A DNA stretch of 43,098 nt from Defluviitaleaceae bacterium (GTDB taxonomy: Bacteria; Bacillota; Clostridia; Lachnospirales; WRAX01). The notes beneath the pieces were generated by a model. It saw nothing but the letters and a program-made list of their open reading frames with translations. It made no database searches and was not told where the DNA came from. The position numbers and the translations under genes are program-made. This document shows positions 27,478 through 37,110 of this stretch, in pieces; positions within the stretch are counted from its first letter, which is position 1; each line of letters starts with the position of its first letter. The stretch is taken from NCBI GenBank assembly GCA_009785555.1, contig WQWB01000007.1, positions 1 through 43,098 on the forward strand, given 5' to 3'.

Positions 27478-28416
27478 TCAGAGCTTTTCAATAACCCGGA
27501 GCTTGGAGCTTCGTGCGCGCGTGTTATCGCTTATTTCATTATCTGTGGGTATAATCGGTTTTCTTGTGATAAGCTTAACTATAGGTTCTTTACCACATAC
27601 GCAGTATGGTAACGTTTTCGGGCATTTGCATGGATCAGCAAGTTCTGCGAAAGTGTTTTTAACGATCCTGTCTTCTAATGAATGGAATGTTATGACACAA
27701 AACCGCCCGGACGGAAACAGTTTTGACACAATATTCTGTAAGCTAATGGATAAATCCTTCAGCTCGTTATTTACCTCAATGCGTATGGCTTGAAACGTGC
27801 GCGTCGCCGGGTGCTTGTGCGCTTCGTGCAGGCGGCGCGGTATTGCTTTCTCTACGAGATCGGCAAGCTCCGTCGTTTCGCTGAACGGTTTAATGTTCCT
27901 TTGGGTTACGATGTTTGCGGCAATGCGCCCGGCAAAGCGTTCCTCGCCGTAATCCGAAATTATCTGCCTAAGATTTATTTCTGAGTATGTGTTTACCACA
28001 TCGGCGGCGGATAACCCGGAACTGGCATCCATACGCATGTCAAGCCTTCCGGCGTGAAGAAAGGAAAACCCTCTGTCCGGGTTATCCAACTGGTAAGATG
28101 ATACGCCGAGATCCAGCAGAACTCCGTTTAAGCCGTCAATGTCAAGGGTTTCTAAAACTTGTATGATATTATTATAATTGTTATGGACAAACTGAACGTT
28201 CGTAAAACTTTGTAAAACATTTTTAGCGGCGTTTATCGCTTCTATGTCTCTGTCAACGCATATGAGGCGGCCTTTAGCTGATAAGTGCTCTGCGAGAAGG
28301 TGTGAATGGCCGCCGCCGCCACACGTGCCGTCCAAAAAAATACCGTCGGGTGTGTGTGCTACGGCTAAATTCTCAATAACTTCATTGGGTAATACGGGTA
28401 GATGTTTAAATTTCAT
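27478..28416 (-). CDS. rsmH: 16S rRNA (cytosine(1402)-N(4))-methyltransferase
   Basis: HLPVLPNEVIENL; DGTCGGGGHS; LLDLGVSSYQLDNPDRGFSF; HSLEDRIVK. Confidence 0.97.
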   Translation of the reverse strand: MKFKHLPVLPNEVIENLAVAHTPDGIFLDGTCGGGGHSHLLAEHLSAKGRLICVDRDIEAINAAKNVLQSFTNVQFVHNNYNNIIQVLETLDIDGLNGVLLDLGVSSYQLDNPDRGFSFLHAGRLDMRMDASSGLSAADVVNTYSEINLRQIISDYGEERFAGRIAANIVTQRNIKPFSETTELADLVEKAIPRRLHEAHKHPATRTFQAIRIEVNNELKDLSISLQNIVSKLFPSGRFCVITFHSLEDRIVKNTFAELADPCKCPKTLPYCVCGKEPIVKLITRKPIIPTDNEISDNTRARSSKLRVIEKL

Positions 28417-28417
28417 A

Positions 28418-28852
28418 TTATATTTTTAACTGTGCGATACTCATGCTTTGCCTTATATCGTCTTCAAGCGAGTCTTCACTCATATAAATTTCATAATTTT
28501 GTTTGTTCCATACCTCTATGCGTCGGCCCGTGCCGACGGTTACAATTTCCTTCGTGATATCCGCGTATTGGCGCAGGGATTGTGGTATAAGTACGCGGCC
28601 CTGCTCGTCGCATTCACCCTCGCTAGCCGCGCCGAAAAAGAAACGGACGAAGCGACGGGCGGCTGGGTCTGTCATCGGCAGCTCTTCTGCTTTTTGTTCA
28701 AGTATCTGCCACTCTTCCATGGTAAAAATAAAAAGGCATTTATCCAGGCCTTTTGTGATGATAAATTGGTTGGAAAGCGCATCGCGAAAACGCGCGGGCA
28801 CTATCATCCGCCCTTTTGCGTCTACATTATGGAAATGCTCAGACCTAAACAA
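28418..28852 (-). CDS. mraZ: Transcriptional regulator MraZ
   Basis: FRSEHFHNVDAKGRMIVPARFRDAL...; TTG start at 28850-28852 with AAAGGTGAG RBS; longer ORF extension is leader. Confidence 0.95.
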   Translation of the reverse strand: MFRSEHFHNVDAKGRMIVPARFRDALSNQFIITKGLDKCLFIFTMEEWQILEQKAEELPMTDPAARRFVRFFFGAASEGECDEQGRVLIPQSLRQYADITKEIVTVGTGRRIEVWNKQNYEIYMSEDSLEDDIRQSMSIAQLKI

Positions 28853-28940
28853 TCTTATCTCACCTTTTCTTTTTAAGGGGTACCCTAATGTTAAAGGAGT
28901 ACCCCCGTTACAAAGAAGGAGCAATTTTGAGTATGGACAT

Positions 28941-28979
28941 TCCACTGAACATACCCTAAAATCCACTTTCCACCACTTT
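28941..28979 (-). promoter_or_regulatory. MraZ-binding repeat array
   Basis: Minus strand AAAGTGG-TGG-AAAGTGG-ATT-TTAGGGT-ATGT-TCAGTGG: four boxes at 10-11 bp spacing just downstream of the -10. Confidence 0.8.
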
Positions 28980-28985
28980 GAGATA

Positions 28986-29014
28986 ATTATACATGTTATT
29001 GAAAAAATAATCAA
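28986..29014 (-). promoter_or_regulatory. mra operon promoter
   Basis: Minus strand TTGATT-N17-TATAAT. Confidence 0.8.
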
Positions 29015-29024
29015 GGGGTTTTGC

Positions 29025-29056
29025 AAAAAAAAATGAACTCCGAAGAATTCATTTTT
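29025..29056 (-). terminator. Intrinsic terminator with UUCG tetraloop
   Basis: Minus strand AAAAATGAATTC-TTCG-GAGTTCATTTTT (12-bp stem, one G-U) running into T9. Confidence 0.85.
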
Positions 29057-29094
29057 AAATGGCACAATACTTATGGTAATTAATAACGTATTTT

Positions 29095-29583
29095 TTATAA
29101 TTCCTTGCCTCGTAACGTAGCGGTTTTATTAATAAAGTCCATATAAATCAACGTTTCGTGGTGGTTGATGTTTATAATGCCGCTTGTGAGGCGTACGGCT
29201 AGGTATACGCAGTTTTCGTTGCTTTCGTCGTTTGCGTCATCGTACCAAGTGAAAGCCTTGCGTAACTTATCGCGCAGTTCTGCGTTTTCCGGCTTCATGC
29301 ACCAGCCCAAGTTTTCGCCGGTCGCATTCGCGTTGAACCATGCGAAGTTTACGGCGATGGCAACCTCGTTATTCGCCGCAATTTGCTTCATCTTATTTGA
29401 CGCACCCCAAGTAACGCAATAGAATACGCCGTCTTCATAAAATGCATCGATATCACGGGTGGCTGGGCGCGGCTGGCCGTTTGCACCAAGTTCCAAAGCA
29501 ATGGTGGACAACCCCATTACATTGTCTTTGCTGTTTCCAAATTTTTCCTCAAGAATCTCCATTCCCTTGTCAAAATAATTCAT
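29095..29583 (-). CDS. Pyridoxamine 5'-phosphate oxidase family protein
   Basis: MNYFDKGMEILEEKFGNSKDNVMGLSTI...PATRDIDAFYEDGVFYCVTWGASNKMKQIAANNEVAIAV flavin split-barrel pattern. Confidence 0.75.
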   Translation of the reverse strand: MNYFDKGMEILEEKFGNSKDNVMGLSTIALELGANGQPRPATRDIDAFYEDGVFYCVTWGASNKMKQIAANNEVAIAVNFAWFNANATGENLGWCMKPENAELRDKLRKAFTWYDDANDESNENCVYLAVRLTSGIININHHETLIYMDFINKTATLRGKEL

Positions 29584-29599
29584 TAGATACCTCCAATAT

Positions 29600-30505
29600 T
29601 TATCGTTCCGTGAACGGAATCCACATTTCCATATATGCATGGCTAAATGTTTGGTTGTTGTAGTAAATTTCCGGGAAGAAGCCGTCGGCACGTAGGCCAT
29701 GGTCTTTTAACCAAAACCGCGTAAACTTCATCATTTTACCTAATGACGAAATGAGTTCTGCGAAGTTTTCCGCTTCGTATCCACAAACAATGTAAGGTCT
29801 TGCGGGTAGCTGCCAGTTAGCGAAGTGATTGCTGTTTTCAGCCGCGTCAACCTCAACACCTACGAAATATGTTGAATATCCATCCGGCGCACCGCCGTGG
29901 AACGAAACACCCACGTGCCTGGCGTTTGGATCGTGCGGTATTTTATCTTTAACCGCGAAGAATCTGTCCCAAATTTCGGCAGGTTTGGACACCCCTGGCC
30001 GCTCGCCCAGCATCTTACCAGGCACAAATTGCCATAAATCCTGCACGCCAAGGAAATGGATTGGTTTGTCAAGAATGCGGCGGTTATATTCCAATACAAT
30101 ACCTTCGGTAACCAACGGGACGCCTTCGTCAACCATCACATAATTCAACAGTAGGTTTGGTTTATCAAAATAATTTAAGCCGATTGGGTTTGCGCGGTAC
30201 TCAGCAGGGGAGAAGCCGTAAACTTCTTTAAAGGCACGTGAAAACGTTTCGCGGCCGCCGAATCCGAGATTGACGGCGATGTCGATAATATAAGTATCAT
30301 TGCTTCGTAATATTTCGGCGGCATGTGCTAAACGGCGCAGCTTTATATATTCGCGTACGGGTTTATGCACCAGCCTCGTAAACAGCCGTTGAAAATAAAA
30401 CACGGACAGTGCGGCAATGTCGGCCAGCGTATTGACGGATATGTCGTCAATGATATTATCCTCAATATATTCCAAGGTTTTTTGGATGGATTCCCATGCG
30501 TGCAT
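29600..30505 (-). CDS. AraC family transcriptional regulator with effector-binding domain
   Basis: SVNTLADIAALSVFYFQRLFTRLVHKPVREYIKLRRL...DIAVNLGFGGRETFSRAFKEVYGFSPAEYR. Confidence 0.92.
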   Translation of the reverse strand: MHAWESIQKTLEYIEDNIIDDISVNTLADIAALSVFYFQRLFTRLVHKPVREYIKLRRLAHAAEILRSNDTYIIDIAVNLGFGGRETFSRAFKEVYGFSPAEYRANPIGLNYFDKPNLLLNYVMVDEGVPLVTEGIVLEYNRRILDKPIHFLGVQDLWQFVPGKMLGERPGVSKPAEIWDRFFAVKDKIPHDPNARHVGVSFHGGAPDGYSTYFVGVEVDAAENSNHFANWQLPARPYIVCGYEAENFAELISSLGKMMKFTRFWLKDHGLRADGFFPEIYYNNQTFSHAYMEMWIPFTER

Positions 30506-30582
30506 TTTATCCTCATTGTGATTGCGTTGTTTTATGACATAATAACATAAAATAACACATTATGCGTGACTGTGTCTGCCTT

Positions 30583-31005
30583 TTATTCCGCAGTCATCAA
30601 CCACCAGCGGATACCGAATTTATCTTCCAAAAATACGAAAGATTTGGAGTATGACGCACTGGAAAACGGCTCAATTATAGTTGCGTTTTCGCTCATAATA
30701 TCATATGCAGCTTTAACTTCGTTAGGCGTGGCAAACTCGGCGCACAAGCATACTTCGCTCTGCCGCAATTCCATACCATCGCTTAGTTTGTCGCTGCTGT
30801 CATCGCACATCATGATTATATTTTTGCCGATTTTGAGTTGCGCGTGGTAAATATAATGTTTTTTCGATTCATCTTGGCACTTTGGATCCTTCGTATCGGA
30901 ATAATGTGATTTGAAAGTGATTTTTGCGTTAAGTGCTTTTGTATATAGAGCGATAGCCTCGCCGCATGTGCCGCTAAAGGTTAGAAATGGTGATACCTTT
31001 GTCAT
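30583..31005 (-). CDS. VOC family protein (PhnB-like)
   Basis: PFLTFSGTCGEAIALYTKAL...GIRWWLM pattern. Confidence 0.85.
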   Translation of the reverse strand: MTKVSPFLTFSGTCGEAIALYTKALNAKITFKSHYSDTKDPKCQDESKKHYIYHAQLKIGKNIIMMCDDSSDKLSDGMELRQSEVCLCAEFATPNEVKAAYDIMSENATIIEPFSSASYSKSFVFLEDKFGIRWWLMTAE

Positions 31006-31013
31006 TTTATGTC

Positions 31014-32144
31014 CTATCTATACGCTTGGTTAATGCGTAAACGCAAAACATTGAATGTTTTGGCAGTTATTGAAGCCCTGATTTCTTCCATTAAGGAATT
31101 ATAGAAGTACAAATTGTGCAAAACGCAAAGCCGCAGTGCGAGCATCTCGCCCGCCTTAAATAAATGACGTATATATGCCCTTGAATAAGTAAGGCAGGCC
31201 GGGCATGCGCAAGCTTCATCAATCGGCTTGTCATCTTTCTCAAATTGCTTGTTTAGCATATTTAATTTGCCATGCCACGTAAAAACATGCCCGTGGCGGC
31301 CGTTTCTGGCGGGCATAACGCAGTCAAAAAAATCTATCCCGCGTGCCACAGCTTCTACAATATTAACTGGGGTGCCGACACCCATAAGGTACGTTGGTTT
31401 ATTGCGGGGTAAATGCGGTACGGTTGCGTCAAGGATAGAGTACATATCTTCATGCGTTTCGCCTACGGCAAGGCCGCCGATTGCGTAGCCGGGTAGGTTC
31501 ATATCCGTAAGGGCTTTGGCGTGGTTAATGCGTATATCCTTAAAAAGGCCGCCTTGGTTGATGGCAAAAAGCATTTGGTTTTCGTTGTTTATTTGACTTA
31601 GGGTATTTAACCTTCGCAGCTCGTCACGGCACCGTTCCAGCCAGCGCGTGGTACGGCTTACGGAGGTTTCAACGTACGCCCGTTCGGATTTAGAGGGGAT
31701 GCATTCATCAAAAGCCATGATGATATCTGAGCCAAGGTTGGCTTGAATCTGCATACTTTCTTCCGGCCCCATAAAAATGCGCCGCCCGTCCAAGTGGGAG
31801 GCGAAAGTCACGCCTTCTTCCGTAATCTTGCGTAAACCGGACAAAGAAAAGACCTGGAACCCGCCCGAGTCCGTAAGGATAGGGCCGCTCCAAGCCATGA
31901 ATTTGTGAAGGCCGCCCATGTCGCGGACAAGCCCGTCACCAGGGCGCAAGTGAAGATGGTACGTGTTCGCAAGTACCACGTCGCATTTTACTGCACACAA
32001 ATCCACGGACGAAACAGCACCCTTAATGGCTGCTTGCGTAGCTACATTCATAAACACAGGTGTTTTAATAGTTCCGTGTGCAGTTTGTAGCTCGGCGGCC
32101 TTGGCGGCTTCGTCCGTGGCTAAAATTTTGTAGTTAAAATTCAC
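31014..32144 (-). CDS. tgt: tRNA-guanine transglycosylase
   Basis: GPILTDSGGFQVFSLSGLRKITEEGVTF; YLMGVGTPVNIVEAVARGIDFFDCVMPARNGRHG. Confidence 0.97.
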   Translation of the reverse strand: MNFNYKILATDEAAKAAELQTAHGTIKTPVFMNVATQAAIKGAVSSVDLCAVKCDVVLANTYHLHLRPGDGLVRDMGGLHKFMAWSGPILTDSGGFQVFSLSGLRKITEEGVTFASHLDGRRIFMGPEESMQIQANLGSDIIMAFDECIPSKSERAYVETSVSRTTRWLERCRDELRRLNTLSQINNENQMLFAINQGGLFKDIRINHAKALTDMNLPGYAIGGLAVGETHEDMYSILDATVPHLPRNKPTYLMGVGTPVNIVEAVARGIDFFDCVMPARNGRHGHVFTWHGKLNMLNKQFEKDDKPIDEACACPACLTYSRAYIRHLFKAGEMLALRLCVLHNLYFYNSLMEEIRASITAKTFNVLRLRINQAYR

Positions 32145-32150
32145 AAAACT

Positions 32151-32363
32151 TTATGCGATTTGGTATTTTTTCTTAAACTTCTCTACGCGTCCGCCCGCTT
32201 CAAGTAAGAGCTTTTGGCTGCCTGTGTAGAATGGGTGGCATTTGGAGCATACCTCAACGCGGATTTCTTTGTTGGTAGAGCCTGTTTCGTATGATACGCC
32301 GCAAGCACAGCTAACTTTGGCTTGTTGGTATTTGGGATGGAGATCTTTTTTCATTACGTACAC
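32151..32363 (-). CDS. rpmE: 50S ribosomal protein L31
   Basis: [50 protein letters not shown]. Confidence 0.97.
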   Translation of the reverse strand: MYVMKKDLHPKYQQAKVSCACGVSYETGSTNKEIRVEVCSKCHPFYTGSQKLLLEAGGRVEKFKKKYQIA

Positions 32364-32373
32364 CTCATATTAT

Positions 32374-33081
32374 TTATATATTTAACAATTTCTTTTCTGC
32401 AAAGCTAAGTATCTTATTGCCACCGACTATGAAATGGTCTATTAAAGCAACGTCGATTTTTTCCAATAATTGGCGGATAAAGTTCGTTATCTTAACATCG
32501 CTGGCGGATGGCGTAAGCGACCCGGCAGGGTGGTTATGCGTCAGCACAACAGCCGTTGCGCCGTGCTGTATAACCTTTTCTAAAACAATTCGTGGATAAA
32601 TCGGCGCTTTGTTGATTGTACCGCGCGCTATTTCCACAGGGTGAATTAGTTTGTTTTTAGAATCCATGCATAGCATGTATAAAACCTCAACGGTTTCACC
32701 TAAAAACAATGATTTAACGTATTCGCTGCATTCTTTTGAATCGCTTAAATCAGGTGTTTTACCCCATTTGGAAAGCTCACACCGCCTGCTAATCGGCAAA
32801 ACAAGGCTGATGAGAACCGCCGTGTTTATGGACAAATTGCATTTTTGGGCGATAATTTCCGGGCGTGCCTCGCACAAGGCGTGAAGCGACCCAAATTCGC
32901 GGATAAGCTTATGTGCAAGCGGATTCGTATCACTGCGCTTGATGGCATAATAGAGCAGAAGCTCAAGCGCTTCATGATCTGCAAGCACGTCCAAACCTCC
33001 GCGCAAGAACTTTTCCCTCATGCGTTCCCTATGCCCGGCGTGGATGTTTTCATCAGTCTTAAGGCTAACCTTGTCGCTCAT
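32374..33081 (-). CDS. radC: DNA repair protein RadC (JAB/MPN domain)
   Basis: HAGHRERMREKFL; DHEALELLLYYAIKR; VLTHNHPAGSLTPSASDVKIT; LIDHFIVGG. Confidence 0.95.
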   Translation of the reverse strand: MSDKVSLKTDENIHAGHRERMREKFLRGGLDVLADHEALELLLYYAIKRSDTNPLAHKLIREFGSLHALCEARPEIIAQKCNLSINTAVLISLVLPISRRCELSKWGKTPDLSDSKECSEYVKSLFLGETVEVLYMLCMDSKNKLIHPVEIARGTINKAPIYPRIVLEKVIQHGATAVVLTHNHPAGSLTPSASDVKITNFIRQLLEKIDVALIDHFIVGGNKILSFAEKKLLNI

Positions 33082-33087
33082 CTAATT

Positions 33088-33115
33088 ATTATATACTATT
33101 TTCAAGAAAAATCAA
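33088..33115 (-). promoter_or_regulatory. radC promoter
   Basis: Minus strand TTGATT-N16-TATAAT, -10 ending 6 nt before the ATG. Confidence 0.6.
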
Positions 33116-33143
33116 GGGTTTTATGAAATTTTCATATGATTAT

Positions 33144-33506
33144 TCATTCAGCATAAAAAGCGTTTTCAATATGATTAACCTCAAAAAATTCTCTTCCAAA
33201 AATATCCAATACATCGAAACGTATTGATCTATAAATCGGCGTAAATTTTGCCAAGTAATACGTCGCCGTCCGTATAATCCGCTGCTGTTTAGCTTTGGTG
33301 ACGGACAATGCGCCGATACCCTTACTAACGGTGGTGCGCAGCTTCACTTCGGCGAAGACGAGAACGCCGTCTTTAGAGGCGATAATGTCAACCTCGCCGT
33401 AATTGCATTTGAAACGCGATGCGAGGATGGTGTAACCCTTGGTTTTAAGGTATCCTCCGGCTATGTTTTCTCCATATATGCCTTTGTTGTTATATGATTC
33501 CTTCAT
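33144..33506 (-). CDS. YraN family (UPF0102) putative endonuclease
   Basis: GIYGENIAGGYLKTKGYTILASRFKCNYGEVDIIASKDGVLVFAEVKLRT. Confidence 0.92.
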   Translation of the reverse strand: MKESYNNKGIYGENIAGGYLKTKGYTILASRFKCNYGEVDIIASKDGVLVFAEVKLRTTVSKGIGALSVTKAKQQRIIRTATYYLAKFTPIYRSIRFDVLDIFGREFFEVNHIENAFYAE

Positions 33507-34264
33507 TATTGTATGTCAAGCGGTGTTACAAACGAAAAATGACTGCCGTAAATACCGCGCTGCCCGCCGACGGGGATTTTGAGCGAACCTACTCCGCGTT
33601 CGTTAAAACGCAAACCTGTCATGCTTAGGTGCAATGAATTCATGCGATTTATACTTCCGGTGCTGCCCCAATCAAAGGGTATGGCACCGGCCGGTGTTAG
33701 GTCAACAACCAGCATATGGCCGTTTTCAACCCAAATATCGGCGATACGGATGCCTGTATGCAGGTACATATAATGGATAACATCAGACTTCCAGTTATCC
33801 GCGGTGATGGTTTCGGTAATCATTTCAAATTCGTTCCAGTCGCTGTAGTTGTAGATAAGCATGTTAAAATCGCCCAACGAACGAAACCATTCGTCTGTTT
33901 CCCATTGCCACCAGGATCGGGCGGCGTCAAGTTGCCCGGGGCCGCTAAGTGGGCCTAAACGGTATTCAAGCAACCGCCAAGCGTATTCGGTATCATTCAT
34001 TATATCTACATGAAAAATCAGATGGACGTCCATATCAATGCTACCAATACAACGGGTTACAGCGTCAACAGTCATGAAAAAGCCAAAAAGCGTTACTTCT
34101 TTTCTCAATAATTCAACGCCCAAGAAATCAGCCGCATTTGCGATAGCCTCGGTTAGGCTTGCCTCCATAATCACGTTGTGTGAATCGTCATCACGGGCGG
34201 TGCAGGCAGACAGAGCGCTCGAAAAACCTAATATACATAATAGAATCAAAAATTTTCTAAGCAT
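33506..34264 (-). CDS. Putative lipoprotein, possibly GerMN-like C-terminus
   Basis: Lipobox SALSAC; VENGHMLVVDLTPAGAIPFDWGSTGSINRMNSLHLSMTGLRF...SLKIPVGGQRG resembles GerMN. Confidence 0.6.
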   Translation of the reverse strand: MLRKFLILLCILGFSSALSACTARDDDSHNVIMEASLTEAIANAADFLGVELLRKEVTLFGFFMTVDAVTRCIGSIDMDVHLIFHVDIMNDTEYAWRLLEYRLGPLSGPGQLDAARSWWQWETDEWFRSLGDFNMLIYNYSDWNEFEMITETITADNWKSDVIHYMYLHTGIRIADIWVENGHMLVVDLTPAGAIPFDWGSTGSINRMNSLHLSMTGLRFNERGVGSLKIPVGGQRGIYGSHFSFVTPLDIQ

Positions 34265-34297
34265 CTGTCTGCCTCCAATTTATTCCAGTTTACAGTG

Positions 34298-34405
34298 GTG
34301 CCTGACGAATATAGTTCGCCCTTGGTGCCTGACGAATATAGTTCGCCCTTGATGCCTGACGAATATAGTTCGCCCTTGATGCCTGGCGAACACAGTTCGC
34401 CCCTA
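34298..34405. repeat. 27-bp tandem repeat, 4 copies, each with an internal inverted repeat
   Basis: GTGCCTGACGAATATAGTTCGCCCTTG x2, ATGCC... x1, then divergent ATGCCTGGCGAACACAGTTCGCCCCTA. Confidence 0.95.
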
Positions 34406-35602
34406 CTAAGCGAAAGCTTTTGCGATTTTTGCGCAAGCATCGTCGATTTGTTCATATGTGATGACGATTGGTGGGGCGAAACGTATCGTCGTTTCGTGCG
34501 TTTCCTTTGCGAGAACGCCGCTGGAAATTAACTTTTTAACGTACGGTGCGGCGTCGCAGTTAAACTCTACGCCGATAAGCAGGCCGCGACCGCGTACTTC
34601 AATGATTTTTGGGTTTTTGGCTTTCATATCATTGAGTTTGCTCATGAAATACGCGCCTTTTTCTTTGGCTTGTTTGGCAAATTCGTCACGCTGCATTATT
34701 TCCATCGTTTTGATAGCGACGGCGCAGGCAAGCGGGTTGCCGCCAAATGTGGAGCCGTGCGAACCGGGGGTGAAGACGCTTAGGATATCTTCGTTTGCGA
34801 CGACGGCGGAGATAGGCATGATGCCTGCGCCAAGCGCTTTGCCGAAGATGTAGACGTCTGGTTCAAATCCTTCGTGCTGGCAGGCGAAAATATCCCCCGT
34901 ACGCGCGAAACCTGTTTGTACCTCGTCCGCAATAAATAGGACATTATGCTTTTTGCATACCGCGTAGGCCTTTTTCATGAACCCTTCAGGTGGGCAGATA
35001 ACGCCGGCCTCACCTTGGATCGGTTCCATAAGGAAGCCGACGGTGTTTGGCGTAATCGCCGCCTCAAGTGCAGCCAAATCGCCGTATGGCACAACAACGA
35101 AACCTGGCGTAAATGGGCCGTAGCCTTTTTTTGCCACTTCGTCGGTAGAGAAGGAAATGATTGTCGTGGTACGGCCGTGGAAGTTTTCGCTGCACACGAT
35201 AATTTCCTGCTTGCCATCCTCAACGCCTTTGATGAAGTTGCCCCAACGGCGCGCGGTTTTGATGGCCGTTTCGACGGCTTCCGCGCCCGTGTTCATTGGC
35301 AGGGCCATGGTTTTACCCGTTAGCTTACAAATCGCTTCGAGGAAATCACCTAAGATGTTATTGTAAAACGCACGGGAGGAGAGGGTTACTCCGTCCAACT
35401 GGTCTTTCGCAGCTTGGATAATTTCTGGGTGGCGGTGGCCGAAGTTGAGTGCGGAGTACGCGCTAAGCATATCATAAAACTCTTCGCCTTCTGGGTTTTT
35501 AACCATAACGCCTTCGCCCCAAGCGAAAACAACTTCTTTCGGCTTATAGTTATGAGCGCCGAACTTTTCTGTCTTGTCAATTACTTGCTTTGATGATGAC
35601 AT
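34406..35602 (-). CDS. rocD: Ornithine aminotransferase
   Basis: MNTGAEAVETAIKTARRWG; SENFHGRTTTIISFS; FIADEVQTGFARTG; FGKALGAGIMPISAV; GSHGSTFGGNPLACAVA. Confidence 0.93.
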   Translation of the reverse strand: MSSSKQVIDKTEKFGAHNYKPKEVVFAWGEGVMVKNPEGEEFYDMLSAYSALNFGHRHPEIIQAAKDQLDGVTLSSRAFYNNILGDFLEAICKLTGKTMALPMNTGAEAVETAIKTARRWGNFIKGVEDGKQEIIVCSENFHGRTTTIISFSTDEVAKKGYGPFTPGFVVVPYGDLAALEAAITPNTVGFLMEPIQGEAGVICPPEGFMKKAYAVCKKHNVLFIADEVQTGFARTGDIFACQHEGFEPDVYIFGKALGAGIMPISAVVANEDILSVFTPGSHGSTFGGNPLACAVAIKTMEIMQRDEFAKQAKEKGAYFMSKLNDMKAKNPKIIEVRGRGLLIGVEFNCDAAPYVKKLISSGVLAKETHETTIRFAPPIVITYEQIDDACAKIAKAFA

Positions 35603-35618
35603 GGAATTTACCTCTTTC

Positions 35619-36098
35619 TTAGTTTTCTTCAAATAAAAGGGGGCTGAACAACCCCGTTTGCATATATGTAATTAATTGTTTATTAACTTTAGGTACAAGG
35701 TTGATATCATTTAACTCCCCAATCGAGACCCATTTTGGTACGGATATAAGTTTTGGGTCATCTGGGTTTATATCCGGTATAGTCGGTTTTTTTAAGGTTT
35801 TATCGCCGTCTACAACGCATTTAATATACAGGCTCATGTGGTTGTCGTGTCCGTATTCGCATTTTTCGTGCTTTGGCACAAAATCCAATACAAACACCAG
35901 TTCATCCGCCGTAACGGTTAGGCCTGTTTCCTCCATTACTTCCCTAACAACAGCTTGTTTAACGGTTTCGCCTTTTTCTATACCGCCGCCGGGGATGTTG
36001 TAGTAAACGCCTTCACCAAAACAATTTAACAATATCTTATCATCATGAATTATAACGCCCCTGGCACTTACTCTGATCTTAAAGCAATCTCTAAACAT
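35619..36098 (-). CDS. NUDIX hydrolase
   Basis: [24 protein letters not shown] Nudix box; start at [10 protein letters not shown] likely. Confidence 0.92.
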   Translation of the reverse strand: MFRDCFKIRVSARGVIIHDDKILLNCFGEGVYYNIPGGGIEKGETVKQAVVREVMEETGLTVTADELVFVLDFVPKHEKCEYGHDNHMSLYIKCVVDGDKTLKKPTIPDINPDDPKLISVPKWVSIGELNDINLVPKVNKQLITYMQTGLFSPLLFEEN

Positions 36099-36174
36099 AT
36101 TTTCCTCTTTATATAACACAAAACGCACTTCACACATACAATAGAGCAAAGCACTTTTGGAGGTATACCAAAAA

Positions 36175-37110
36175 ATGGCTACTTTTGAATTAAACAATAA
36201 TATTTTAGGAGCATCCGGCAGAAACCATAGTCATGGAGAACGGTTTGAAAACCGCACAACCGCGCCTATATCAACCACACCGGAGGCAGTTGCGGAAGAA
36301 CTTGCTTGCCACTGCGGAAACAGCGTTTGCGCGTGTGCCGGCATACCAAGGCCGCTGCCGCCAGTAAAGCAGGAAAGCATTTTTACCCCGAAAATTTACG
36401 ATAGCTGCCGTAAGCAGGATTGCCTAACCGAAGAAGAGCTTGGTTTCGCACGTTACGCATCTGATCAAACTATCGGCGAAGAACAGCACCGCGAATCCGA
36501 TTTGATTTTTGCACCGCGCGGCGCAGCGTCTGTTCTGATCGAGGATTTATGTATCCGCCGTATCATCATCTCCAACAAACGCGCAAACGTGTTCAAGCGT
36601 GGATACTGGGATGTTGATGTGGAATACGTATTTGAGTATACAACGATCTTCCACGATGCGCATGGGCGCCACGTAGGAGAAGCAGAAGCTATCTCTAACT
36701 TCCGTCGCCGCGTGACCCTCTTTGGGTCGATGGGTTCGGGTATTTCAATTGAAACAGACCTCATCCCGTATCCAGATTCACCGACGCATAACCACGATCC
36801 TTTCGTGCTTGTGGAAGCAAAGGCCATGGCACTTGCAGCACACCTCGTACCGCACCACGGCGAGCACGGACATGGACGCCATAGAAACGTAATCTCCGTT
36901 ACCGTTGGTCTATTCAGCATAATTAAACTTTTCCGTCTTGTAACGCTGCTTGTGGAATCCCGCGGGTTCTCTATCCCGAGAGAATGCGATGACTTTACGC
37001 CGGTAAATCCCTGTGACTTCTTCGATCACTTACCATTCCCAATGGATACATTTGCGCCGCCGCAGAAACGTGAGTTCGAAGCTGGTATATGCGGAGATAT
37101 AGCTGATTGA
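36175..37110 (+). CDS. Putative spore-associated protein
   Basis: GGAGG RBS then ATGGCTACT; Cys-rich [23 protein letters not shown] motif seen in clostridial spore coat-associated (SPOCS/DUF3794-like) proteins; His-rich [12 protein letters not shown]. Confidence 0.55.
   Translation: MATFELNNNILGASGRNHSHGERFENRTTAPISTTPEAVAEELACHCGNSVCACAGIPRPLPPVKQESIFTPKIYDSCRKQDCLTEEELGFARYASDQTIGEEQHRESDLIFAPRGAASVLIEDLCIRRIIISNKRANVFKRGYWDVDVEYVFEYTTIFHDAHGRHVGEAEAISNFRRRVTLFGSMGSGISIETDLIPYPDSPTHNHDPFVLVEAKAMALAAHLVPHHGEHGHGRHRNVISVTVGLFSIIKLFRLVTLLVESRGFSIPRECDDFTPVNPCDFFDHLPFPMDTFAPPQKREFEAGICGDIAD

Noticed and set aside
34298-34405. Tandem array considered as CRISPR
   Set aside because: Units are directly contiguous with no unique spacers, and no cas genes are present.
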